A stretch of DNA of 64,000 nt, from positions 1 through 64,000 of the forward strand of contig NZ_JAAGLV010000025.1 of the NCBI RefSeq assembly GCF_010548305.1, read 5' to 3'. The position numbers were made by a program, and so were the translations under genes. Numbering within the stretch: position 1 is the first letter of the stretch; each line of letters starts with the position of its first letter. Below, piece after piece: positions 26,770-36,800 of the stretch. The notes under the pieces were generated by a model. It did no database searches. It had not been told where the DNA came from and worked only from the letters and a program-made list of their open reading frames with translations. The stretch comes from Streptomyces sp. SID13031 (GTDB lineage Bacteria > Actinomycetota > Actinomycetes > Propionibacteriales > Kribbellaceae).

Positions 26770-27715
26770 TGCCTCGGTCGGGCACAGATCGGCAGCCTCA
26801 CCAGCCAGTTCGACCAGATCCGCGTCGACAATGACCTCATGGTGGAAAATGCGATCGGAGTCTTTGGACCCCCGCTGGGTGTTGCAACGAAACCTCATGG
26901 TCAACGGTCGTGACTATCTGGTGCCGATGGCAACTGAAGAGCCTTCGGTGATCGCCGCAGTCAGTAGCGCTGCCCGTATCGCCCGAGTCGCGACACCCGA
27001 CGCGGCAGGTACGTCGTCGTGCACCTCGCGGTAGATGTCCGCGATGTCATGGGGCGAACGTCTTGAACAGCATGGCCGAAGCCATCGCTAACCGTATCGG
27101 TGAGCATTCCGAAGGCCGGTTGCTCTTGCGCATCCTCAGCAATAAGGCAGACCTCCGCCTGTGCCGAGCACGCGCAGTGTTCGATGCCGAATCGCTGGGC
27201 GGCGAAGGGTTGTCGACGACATCCTGCATGCAGCCGCACCGGCTGATTCCGATCCCTATCGAGCAGTGGCGCACAACAAAGGAATCCTCAACGGCGTCAC
27301 GGCAGTTGTCCTCGCCACTGGAAACGACACCCGAGCCGTAGAGGCCGGCGCTCATGCTCACGCCGTCAACGAGCATGGTCTGTGTACCTCGCTGTCTCGC
27401 TTCGACAAAGATCAACGCGGGAACCTGTCGGCAGTCTCGAGCTTCCGATGGCGATCGGCTTGGTCGGCGGGCCACGCGAGTGCACCCCGTCGCGAAAGCG
27501 GCTGTCTCGCTGCTGGGTGTCAGTACTGCCCAGGAGTTGAGGCGAAATCACATCATCGCCATCGGGCTCGTCCAAGATCTGGCAGCGATCCGAGCACTCG
27601 CAACCATGGGGATCCAGCGCGGTCACATGTCCCAGCACGCTCGAGACGTTGCCGTCACCGCCGGCGCGACGGTCAGCGAGGTCGACGCGGTAGCGGCTCG
27701 GATGGTAGCTGACCG
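26770..27715 (+). pseudogene. Class II HMG-CoA reductase, decayed
   Basis: Successive frames give MVENAIGVFGPPLGVA, YLVPMATEEPSVIAA (catalytic Glu), VDVRDVMGANVLNSMAE (catalytic Asp, DxMGxN), AVAHNKGILNGV (catalytic Lys), then LPMAIGLVGG, TRVHPVAKAAVSLLGVSTA and GIQRGHMSQHARDVA (catalytic His). At least four frameshifts and a missing N-terminus. All catalytic landmarks of HMG-CoA reductase are present in order, so identity is secure; function is lost. Indicates a past mevalonate or HMG-CoA degrading capacity. Confidence 0.9.
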
Positions 27716-27836
27716 GGACCGTTCGCAGCGATCACGCCGTGCGGGTTCTCGCCGAGATCCGCGGACGATAGAGAGCCTCACGGTAGGCCGTGATGGGGAA
27801 GCGTCATCCACGGCGCCACCATGGGAGCACCTAGGC

Positions 27837-28301
27837 TCAAAACTCCAAGCTCCACTTCTCGATACGGCCGGTGTCGGCCGCACATACATCCTTGACTCGG
27901 AGTCGCCATGTGCCGGTGGGATCTCCACCCACCACCCGGACTCGGTACGTGCCGACAACATCATCCGCCGAATCCCAGCCGCTCGGGCTCTTGACCCGGT
28001 ACGAAGTGCCGTCAGGAGCGACCAGGTCGATGAGCAGGTCGCCCCGAAAACTGTGCCTCACTTCAATGTTGACAGTGACCATCGCTGCAGAGCCACACAG
28101 CCCAGTGACCGGGATAGGAGAAGAGACCTCCCCAGACGGACCATCCGGAATGGCGACACGAGTCGAATTTTCATACCAGCCGTACCAATCACAGTTCATG
28201 TGAGCCGAGGACGAGGGCGCGGCCGCGGCCGCGCTGGCGCCGACTCCCGCAGCAACAAGAAGTGCACTGACCAGGTTCGCGAGTACGCGGTGCTTCGACA
28301 T
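27837..28301 (-). CDS. Secreted stand-alone P-domain (proprotein convertase-type) protein
   Basis: 154 residues. Signal peptide VLANLVSALLVAAGVGASA with cleavage near AAAAP. The rest is one P/Homo B domain: STRVAIPDGPSGEVSSPIPV, then VTVNIEVRHSFRGDLLIDLV, APDGTSYRV and the ending GTWRLRVKDVCAADTG plus KWSLEF. In known proteins this domain follows a subtilisin or metalloprotease catalytic domain; here it is alone. ATG 28301 chosen over 28325 because the signal peptide then starts MSKHR. A paired G-tract element lies 75 bp upstream. Confidence 0.82.
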   Translation of the reverse strand: MSKHRVLANLVSALLVAAGVGASAAAAAPSSSAHMNCDWYGWYENSTRVAIPDGPSGEVSSPIPVTGLCGSAAMVTVNIEVRHSFRGDLLIDLVAPDGTSYRVKSPSGWDSADDVVGTYRVRVVGGDPTGTWRLRVKDVCAADTGRIEKWSLEF

Positions 28302-28375
28302 GTTTTCCCCTTGGATTCGTGGCATCTCCTAGACTTTGTCTCCCTTGCCAATCTCCCCCAAAAGCACTCGCCGTT

Positions 28376-28409
28376 CATCCGGGGATGCACCCGGAGTAGC
28401 ACCCCAATC
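28376..28409 (-). promoter_or_regulatory. Paired G-tract element upstream of the P-domain gene
   Basis: Minus strand TTGGGGTGCTACTCCGGGTG then CATCCCCGGATG, 75 bp before ATG 28301. Confidence 0.65.
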
Positions 28410-28693
28410 AAGAGCTGCGCGAACAATAGGTAGGCGGACAACGACGAGCCACGAGTCGACGTTGCGCGGGAGCAGGTCAGGCTGCGCTATCGGCTTCTTC
28501 CTTTGCCGACACCACTCGAAGCCATCGGCAACCCGACCTGAACAACGCGACTCCGGTCGAGCGTCACGATGCAGGGCCGGCCCTCGGCCCAGAGCTCCGC
28601 AGCCGATGTCTGAGATCTGGCCAGCTCGGAGTCAGTCGACTGCCTTTGGCGCTTTCGTTCGTGTGGTAGGCATCTTGTTCGTAGGAGGTCACG

Positions 28694-29344
28694 ATGCCGG
28701 GTGGCTTGGACGAGGACTTCCGGCGCCGGTTGGAGGGGTTGATCGGCGAGCCGGTCAACGTCGACGATCCGCTGCCCACTACCGCACAGGTGGCGGTCCT
28801 GCTGGGAGTCAGCCAAGAACGGGTCCGCCGTGTGGCCCGGGCCGGGCATCTACCGGTCCGCGGCACCAGGATCAGGCGAGTGATGCTGTCCGACCTTGTC
28901 GGGGCCGGCTGCGATCAGTGGATGACCCTGGCAGAGGCCGGTACTGTGCTCGACCTCAAACCGACCGGCGAACGACGATTGATCAAAGCCGGTCTGCTGC
29001 GAGTCCACGACTCGGAGTTCCCGCTACGCCGCGACGAGGTAGCTGCCCTGGCCGATCTGCGCCGTGGCTGGGGTAACCGTGGGGAGTGCCGCTCGGCACC
29101 TCGGCATCGAGGCCGACCAGGTCATCGGCATGCTTCGCCTCAACATTCTCACTCACACCCGCGATGTGTCCCAGCCGGTCCTGCGTCACCAACTCCTCGC
29201 GCTGAGCGCCGACCACTCCTACACGCTGGTGACGAGTCAAGCCGCAGAGCACCCACGCCAGTCCGCCGAACGTGTTGAAATTGGCGACCAGTCTCCCCCG
29301 AACTCCACAGCGCGCGAACTACTCGGCGCCAGTTCGACAAAATA
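28694..29344 (+). pseudogene. Helix-turn-helix protein with one frameshift
   Basis: First frame (to about 29065): LPTTAQVAVLLGVSQERVRR, a MerR/excisionase-like helix-turn-helix, then LTLAEAGTVLDLKPTGERRL-like second HTH repeat and EVAALADLRRG. The other frame continues sensibly: TVGSAARHLGIEADQVIGML to the stop at 29344. A single indel near 29065 separates them. GGAGG ten bases before ATG 28694. DNA-binding role likely; target unknown. Confidence 0.6.
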
Positions 29345-29350
29345 GACTGC

Positions 29351-29374
29351 CCCGCCCAATTGTCTCTGGGCGGG
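29351..29374. terminator. Hairpin between convergent genes
   Basis: CCCGCCCA (29351-29358) pairs with TGGGCGGG (29367-29374), between the HTH gene and secreted protein A copy 2. Confidence 0.65.
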
Positions 29375-29415
29375 ACCGCCTATTTCACACATTACAGCAA
29401 AAACACAGGCAACTT

Positions 29416-30045
29416 CTAATCAACGCCGAGAGTGATGACGTAGTCTCCACCGTCATTGAAACGCATGGGAGATAGGAGCCCTACGCCTGAGACCGTGGCA
29501 TAGCTGCCGCCGAGTACGTCGTCACCACCGACGCCACTTTCGGTCGCGGCAATAACCTGGGAGCGCAGGACTTCCCGCATGTGAGCAATCATCTGGTCCC
29601 GCGTCATATGGTTGGCCGAAGATACTGGAGCCGCCATTCGGGCAAAGTCAGCGGAATACCAGAACGCCATGGAGCTCCTGATGTTTGCAAGATCTGAGCC
29701 GGACAGATCATTGGCGGCATCCTCCTCCACCAGGGCCGTGAAGGTGATCGCACCCGCCGGGACGTAACCGATGGTCACATTGGGATTCCAGGTGTTGGGT
29801 CCGCTGTAAGGGATGAAGACCTTCGTGGTAGAGGTGACAGCACCCGAATTCGGATCTCCAATGAATGTCACGGCATAAAGCGAATCCAAACCGAAATTAT
29901 CATCCAAGGCGTAACGAGTGACCTGTTTGATCCGCAGAATCCCAATTTCCGTCGCACTTGCTGGAGCGGAGAGAAGCGGAATAGCAATCACCGCACCTGC
30001 GAGTGCTCCGATGATTCCTCGGCGCAAAAGCCTGATCTTAGACAA
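29416..30045 (-). CDS. Secreted protein of family A (copy 2)
   Basis: 209 residues. TTG 30045 has GGAG six bases upstream; RLLRRGIIGALAGAVIAIPL is the signal peptide, cleaved near APASA. Mature part: ALVEEDAANDLSGSDLANIR corresponds to the copy at 18951, then a Met/Arg-rich helix (RDQMIAHMREVLRSQV) and GGDYVITLGVD at the end. Longer upstream starts would cover the promoter. Function unknown. A G-tract (30144-30166) lies 99 bp upstream. Confidence 0.75.
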   Translation of the reverse strand: MSKIRLLRRGIIGALAGAVIAIPLLSAPASATEIGILRIKQVTRYALDDNFGLDSLYAVTFIGDPNSGAVTSTTKVFIPYSGPNTWNPNVTIGYVPAGAITFTALVEEDAANDLSGSDLANIRSSMAFWYSADFARMAAPVSSANHMTRDQMIAHMREVLRSQVIAATESGVGGDDVLGGSYATVSGVGLLSPMRFNDGGDYVITLGVD

Positions 30046-30143
30046 TGCAACTCCTATATCCGGTAGCGCACCGACTCGGGACCACTTCCCAGGCTCACTA
30101 ATGCACTGCCACCACGATAATTGATAACCAACGGCGAAACATG

Positions 30144-30166
30144 CGGGCAGTCCCCCCACCAAGAAC
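30144..30166 (-). promoter_or_regulatory. Weak G-tract element upstream of secreted protein A copy 2
   Basis: Minus strand TTGGTGGGGGGACTGCCCGC, 99 bp before TTG 30045; spacing equals that of copy 1 (95 bp). Confidence 0.35.
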
Positions 30167-30229
30167 CCTTACGTCAGAGCCTCCTGATCGTCGGAACGCC
30201 TCGATAACCCCGGTCTTCAGCAAGCGATT

Positions 30230-30363
30230 GATTCGTGGCGCGGGGCTGCACCCGCCGAACGGGCAAACGCCCTGCTCAAACGCATCACCGTCGACCCCTG
30301 GCGAATCGGCACGGTCACAGCCGCAGCACTCGTCCTACTCCACCTACAACGAGGCACCCGGTG
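30230..30363 (+). pseudogene. IS5-type transposase C-terminal scrap
   Basis: Reads AERANALLKRITVDPWRIGT then VTAAALVLLHLQRGTR and stop, the conserved end of DDE transposases of this group. Confidence 0.75.
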
Positions 30364-30367
30364 AGAA

Positions 30368-30500
30368 AACCTCAATGTAGAAGTTATGGTCTCTACTTAC
30401 GGGTACGCCGTGGCGGCAAGTCGACGCTTCGCATCGAGCTGCCCCGCTGGCCGGCATCAACAAGGTCCCTGTACTCCGCGACGGCTCACCGTTTCGCCGC
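30368..30500 (-). pseudogene. Second remnant of a PEP-utilising phosphotransferase gene
   Basis: Frames on the minus strand give EYRDLVDAGQRG, DAKRRLAATAYP and RDHNFYIE, matching EYRELADPDQREQFDAKRG and HNFYIEHW of the fragment at 890-2017. Clearly a diverged second copy, not part of the split gene. Cut by the IS5-type scrap. Confidence 0.7.
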
Positions 30501-30542
30501 GGACCCCTGACCGGCCTCAGCCAGCTCGAGTCCATCACCTCC

Positions 30543-30690
30543 GACTAGGTCCGCTGGTACAACAGCAGCCGGGCTCGTGCTGCTCCGCCGCTGACGTGGA
30601 CGGCCTGCCCGGTGACGTGGTTCGCCGCCGGCGAGGCCAGGAATGCCACGACTGCGGCTTCCTCACCTCCAGGCCGATCCACCGTTCCCC
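30543..30690 (-). pseudogene. SDR C-terminal scrap
   Basis: Minus strand GGEEAAVVAFLASPAANHVT then GQAVHVSGGAA and a stop near 30546: the conserved end of a short-chain dehydrogenase. Confidence 0.75.
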
Positions 30691-30866
30691 GGCCCTGCTG
30701 GAACCAATCAGCGCTGTGCTGAAGTCGAACCAGTCGGTGTGGCTCTCAGTTCTGTCGACTAACCCCAGCGCCACCCAGATTGACCGTAGTCCTGCAATCC
30801 AGCAAGCCGGCTCCGCGATTTTCCGGGCACATCAGGACATCAACCAAAGGCGGGGCGGCTCACTTG

Positions 30867-33800
30867 TCACCACCCAGATCTGGGCGCCAGACGTTCCCCG
30901 GGCTGCAGAAATATCGCCTGCATCCGATCTCCGTATACTGTCGGAACATAAGGACCCGTCATAGTGTCGAGATAGACGACGCGTCCATTACGGACAACGG
31001 CGTTGTACCAGTGTCCAACAATATTTTTACTCTCGCCGTATACGATTGCCCGCGCGCCTTCGCCCATCTGCATAAGTTGGTCACTCACGCCATCACGACC
31101 AGTCATGGATACGATCCGGTCGGGCAATATTTTCAGCACATTCGGCATGTCTACCGGCCGAACATAATCCGTCAGCCTTGCAACTGCCGCCGGGTCCTGT
31201 CCCGAAATACGCATGTCGACCGCCACTGCGCAGGCGCCACAAGCCGCATCCGGGAACCCAGCGACTCCCTCTACGGTTTTCTGCGCCCACAACCACTCCT
31301 CATACTCAGGGTCATCCGAGCCAGACTCAGAATTTTGGTTCGCATACTGAGGACCTGGAAATAGTTCGCGTTGGACCATGTTGACTAGCTTATTCTTGAG
31401 TGTTCCGAAGATGGACGTTGCCGTGGTGTGTGCGTTCTTCAGTTTGTCGTATGTGGTGAGGGATTCCTCGTTCGCGGTCTGCGGGCTTTCCGGTGCGTTG
31501 GCGGCGCTGCACTCTGATCCGCAGAAGATTTTGACTGCGAGTCCGGCGGCGGCCATGGCAATTGGGTTATTAGTTTCCTGGGGGTTTGTTGTTGGTTCGT
31601 TGTAGTTGGTGTTGTCGGAGATTGCGGGGGTGGGGGTCGGGGTGGGGGTGTTGAGGTTCCAGGTGCCGAAGGAGATTGGGCTGCTGGGTCCTTCGCTGTT
31701 GGTGGTTCCTTGTGTGTAGCCGGTGCTGCCGTAGCCGGTGGTTCCGCCTCCGGTCCAGCCGACGTCGTAGCCGGTGGGGTCGGTGAGATTGGTGGGGTTG
31801 TTGTTGACGTAGCTGTAGGGGTTCCAGTTTTGGGGGTTGAGTGGGTTGGTGATGTGGGGGTCGGGGGTGGTGAAGCGTTTGGTTTCTGGGTCGTAGAGGC
31901 GGCCTTTCATGTTGATGAGGCCGTATTCGTCGTCGGTTTCGTGGCCGGTGTAGGCGTGGGTGATGCCGGTGGGTAGGGCGGGTGTTGCGGTGTTGTCGGT
32001 GTTGATGCGTTTGCCGAAGGGGTCGTAGTAGATGTGTTGGGGGTTTGTGCCGGTGCTGGTGGTGACGGTGGTGGTGGATTGCTGGGGGTCGTTGAGGGTG
32101 TATTCGAGGGTGTTGCCGGTGGTGCCGGTGTAGGTGGTTTGGGCGAGGTGTCCGGTGGGGCCGTTGATGTGGAAGACGTGGCTGGTGCCGGTGGGGGTGA
32201 CGCGTTTTTCGTAGAGGTCGCCGATGTAGGTGGTGGCGGTGATGCCGGCGGGGGTGGCGGAGGTTTTCTTGAGGCGTTGTCCGTCGGCGGTGTAGGTCAG
32301 GTTCCAGGTGGTGCCGGCCTTGGTGATGGTGTCGGGGGTGAGGCTGAGGTTTTTGTAGGTGAGGGCGCGGCCGGCGCCGGAGGTTTGGCGGCCTTGGGTG
32401 TCGTAGCCGTAACTGGAGGTGAGGCCGCCGGCGACGTGTCCGGAGATCGCGTTGGGGTGTTCGGTGTGGTTGTAGCTGTTGGTTTCGGTGACGAGACCGT
32501 CGCGTTTGACTTGGCCGAGGTTGCCCGACGGGTCGTAGCCGTATTCGGTGGTCCGGGCTGGGCCGGTGGGCGGGGTCAGGGTCCAGCCGGTCAGCCGGGA
32601 CAGGTTGTCGTAGGTGTAGGTCTCGTTGCGGTGACCCGCGATGTCGTCACGCTGCTTGAGCAGGCCGTTGGGCCAGTAGTGGTAGCCGGTCTCGGTGAGT
32701 TTGGCCGGGTTGGTGCCGTTGGAGTCGGTGATTTTGCTGAGCCGCCCGGTCAGTGGCTCGTAGTCGCGCACGGTGGTGATCAGGCCGCCTCTGGAACTGC
32801 CGGAGGTGAGGTTCCCGTCGGGGTTGAGGCCGAGGGTCTTCCACAGTCTCTGGCTGGTTCGGCCGGGGCTGGCGTCGGTGATCTCGGACAGATGCCCGTA
32901 GCCGGTGTAGGTGTACTTCACCGTGAACCGGTCGCTGCGGCCGGCGACTCTCGGGTAGGCGATAGTGTCGGGCCGGCCAGCCGGTGTGTAGGTGAGGTCG
33001 GTGCTGAACAGGGCTCCGGCGTCGTTGTAGTCGGTGCCGGCGGGGCGGCCGGCGGCGTCGTAGCGGTAGGTGGTGTTGATCCCGTCGCGGCTGGTGGTGT
33101 AGCCGAGCCGGCCGATGCCGTTGGCGCTGGTGTCGAACCGGAACGCGGTCTGCCCGGACAGCGTTGAGTCGGCGTAGTCGGCGACATCTGTGGTGCGGCC
33201 CTGGTCGTCGAAGGCGAAGACCTGCCGGTTGCGGGACTGCACGTGGATGCTTTCCCGGATGTCGCCGAAGCTGTTGAACCGGTACTGCATGGTGCCGGTG
33301 TTCGCGTCCGTGACCTCTTTCAGCCGCCCGAGCACGTCATAGGTCGTGGACGTGGTGTTCTTCGGGTCCACGGTGCGCAGCACGCCGCTGGGGCCCTGGA
33401 CGAACGTGGTGACCACATCCGCCCCCGTCCCCGGTGCGGGCACGGTGCCGGAGGTCACGGTCCGCCCGTTCAGGTCGGTCACGGTGTAGGACTCGTTGCG
33501 TTTCTCATCGAACCCACGAGTCTCGAACACGCCCGGGTAGGTCTGCTCGGTCGTGGTGCCGTCTGGGTGTGTGGTGACCCGGGGCCGGTCCAGGCTGTCG
33601 AAGCTGGTGGTGATCCACTGCGGAGCCCCGCCGGTGCCGACAAAGTACGGGCGCCTCACGGCCGTGGCCCGGCCGAGCACGTCATACTGCGACTCGCTGG
33701 CCACCAGCGCGCCGTCCAACGACCGCGACGCCTCCTTGATCGGGCGTCCGAGGTTGTCTGAATAGGTCTTGGCCTCCTCGAGGCCACGGGTCGTGGTCAT

Positions 33801-36800
33801 CACGGTCCCGTTCACGCCGCCATAGGCGTCGGTGCGCTGCGCGTAGGCGGTGGTGATCGCCGACTCGCCCGGCGCGGTCTGCTCCACCACCCGGCCCAGG
33901 TCGTCGTACTTGGTGGTGGACGCGAAATTCTCACCCGGATGCGTGCTCATGTACTTGGCCGCGTTGATGTCCAGCGTCACCAGCGCCACCCCGTAACCGG
34001 GATGCCACACGGTCCAGACGCTGGGCCGGTAGGCCGTCACATTGTGCGGGGACCACACCTGGGTGGGGAAGATCTTCTCATCCGGGCCGCCCGTGAGCGG
34101 CGTGTACTCGTAGTTGACCTGACGGGCAGGAGTGTTCGCGGTCTCGGCTTCCTGCCGGACCGAGGTCACCTCACCGCTCGTGCCGTAGATGGTGGACACG
34201 GTCTTCTTCAGGTCCGGATCTGTGGACGCCTTTGCCGTCCACTCCTTCGTCGGCCGGCCCAAAGCATCGAACTCGTAGTCCACCGTGCTGGTCCGGGTCA
34301 GCTCTCCGGTCGGTGCCGTATGGTCTTCCGACACCGTCGTCGTGGTTTTTCTCGGGATCGACAACTGCCACGCCGCAAGCCGAGCAGGAGCGTGGTCGAA
34401 TTCGGTGACCGACCGCGACATCCCCCCGTCCTGCGACGCATCTTTACCTTCCACCACGCTCTCCGAGCGCGTCACGTTGCCGTAGTCGTCGCTCTGGCTG
34501 GCCGACTGCGTGTGCCGGAAGTGCTGGGATCCTGGGCCTGCGGCCGGCAACAGGTTGAAGATGTGGGTTCTGGGGCGAGGGTTCGCGTCGGCGTCCAGAT
34601 TCGAGTCGTAGCTGGCTGCCTGCTCCCACTCGTGGACCTCGCTGCTCCACGCCGGCAGTACGGAGTTCTCCGGCCGGGTGTAGTGGGTACGGCCACCATT
34701 CAGCTTCACCGACTCAAAGTTGTTGGTTGTGATTTTGACCCGGACCGCTGGCAGTTTCGTTTGGTTGTCCTCCGGCGGATTGGGCAACACCGGCACTGCC
34801 GTGCGGACGCTCTTGGCCAACCCCGCCAGCGGATACCAGTGCCGCGCAGGCTGGTCGGGGTCAGTCTCGGGGGTGGAGTTGATGAACGTGGTCACCGTCT
34901 CCGCCGGGCGCTGCGGCTCCCACACGCGCATCTGACTGAACCCTAGGAACCCGCGCCCTTGCACATCCCTCACCGGGTTCTCGAACGAGTACTCCGTGAT
35001 GTGCTTGCGGGCGGCGATGTCCGCCGTGTTAGCGGGGTCCGCCACCCCCCAGGACGCAAGCGCGCGAACCACCATCATGCCCGCGGCCCGCACTCGCACC
35101 GCGGGGAACGTGACCGGCGGCCCGTGGTAGGCGGCGTTTTTCTCGTCGGACCAGTCAGTCGAGTAGGTCACCTTCTCCCGCAGCCACTTGGCCGTGTTGG
35201 CTTCGTTCGCCGGGGTGTCGGAGACCTCCATCAGCAAGTCTGACCCCTGCCCTGCGGCCGGGCCGCCGGTCTTGCGGTTCTCAAACAGACGCAGTTCCGT
35301 CGACGCGGCCGGATCACCACCGGTGTCACCCTGGAAGGAAACGAAGTCGGGCCGGCCGTCACCGTCGAAATCACCGATCTGAGAGTAAGCCCAACTATCG
35401 TAGGCCGGCGTCGGACCGGTCACGTCCTGGCATCCGCCCTTGGCAAACAGAATCGTCGCACCCACGAAGGCGGCCGGACCGCAACTCCACGACACCGGCA
35501 CACTGCTGTTCGCCTCGCCGTGAAACACCACGACATCCGAACGGCCGTCACCGTCCATGTCCGCGACCCGCAGACCGTTGTCCGGTTTGAGGTCTGCCGA
35601 GCTGATCCAATGAGGAAGGTCGGTGAACTTCACCTCCGGCCCGAAACCGTTGCCCGTGTTGTACCGGATATACAACGTGTTGACAGGACCATCATCGCCG
35701 AACCCTCGAGTCCAGGCGGCCACTAGTGCGTCTTGCAGACCGTCGCCGTTGAAGTCGCCGTACTGCACCTCGTCATCGGTGGGGTTGTTCTCACCATCGG
35801 TCATACGCATCGGATAACGGCCGCCGGTGAAGTTCTCGGTGTGGGCGCTGCCGTCGTCCTTCAAACCCCAGACCTGCCCCGTGGTCCCGCCGGCAACCGC
35901 CTTCCCCGAGATCAGATCCGCGCGGCCGTCTCCGTTGACATCGACCAGCGAATTGTCACCTGCGAGGGGCGTGTGCAGTCCGGTGTCGCTGAAGCTGCTG
36001 CCCTGGTTCAGGTGCATGTCGAGGGGTCCGTCGCGGTGCAGGATCTCGGGCCGGCCATCACCGTCGAAGTCAGCAAAGTCGTCCCGGCCCCCAAACTCGT
36101 TGGCCGGGAGATCGAAGCCGCGGCTACCGCCCTCGACGAACCTGTCCAGGTCATTGTCCCAGTGCCCCAGAAGACCGTTGCCCCTTTCGACCGGATTACC
36201 GTGAACGTCAACCTCCGAACTGCCCACGTACAACTCCGCCACACCGTCACCATCCGCATCGACCGGCCGGCTGAACGCCAAAGCAGCCCTACCCAGAGCA
36301 CCCCCGACAGCGCTCACCTCCGCCAACGGGGTAATCAGCGTGGGCGTGCACCCCGGATCATCACAGGCCTTGCCGCTCATCGCGGCCCGCAAACCAAGGC
36401 CCTCACCGAAGTTGTAGAGCAGATCATCCGCGCCGTCACCGTTGTAGTCAGCCGCCTGAATCGGAGACAACCGGCCCGTCACACGCGTCCAGCCCCACCA
36501 GTCGTACTGATCCAGACGAAACGCCGGCTCCACCACCTGCGACGGGAACGACAGCGCGTTCTCGCTGTACTTGAACGTCCGCGCCAACCCACACCCACCC
36601 AACGCACCACACCGGGTCACCCTCACCAGCCGGGACCGGCCGCTGCTGCCCGTGTCGTCATAGCCCAGGCTGTACCGCCACAACTCCTGCGACACAGCCG
36701 GATTCGGCCCCGCCATCACCACCGACGTCAACAGCCGCTTCTGCTCGAGCTTCACACCCGACATCCACGAGAACGACTCATCAGCGCGCTTCTCACTGTA

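Noticed and set aside
31600..32600. Dense GGTGGT/GGTGTT repeats as a satellite
   Set aside because: Explained by RHS repeat codons with strong strand bias.
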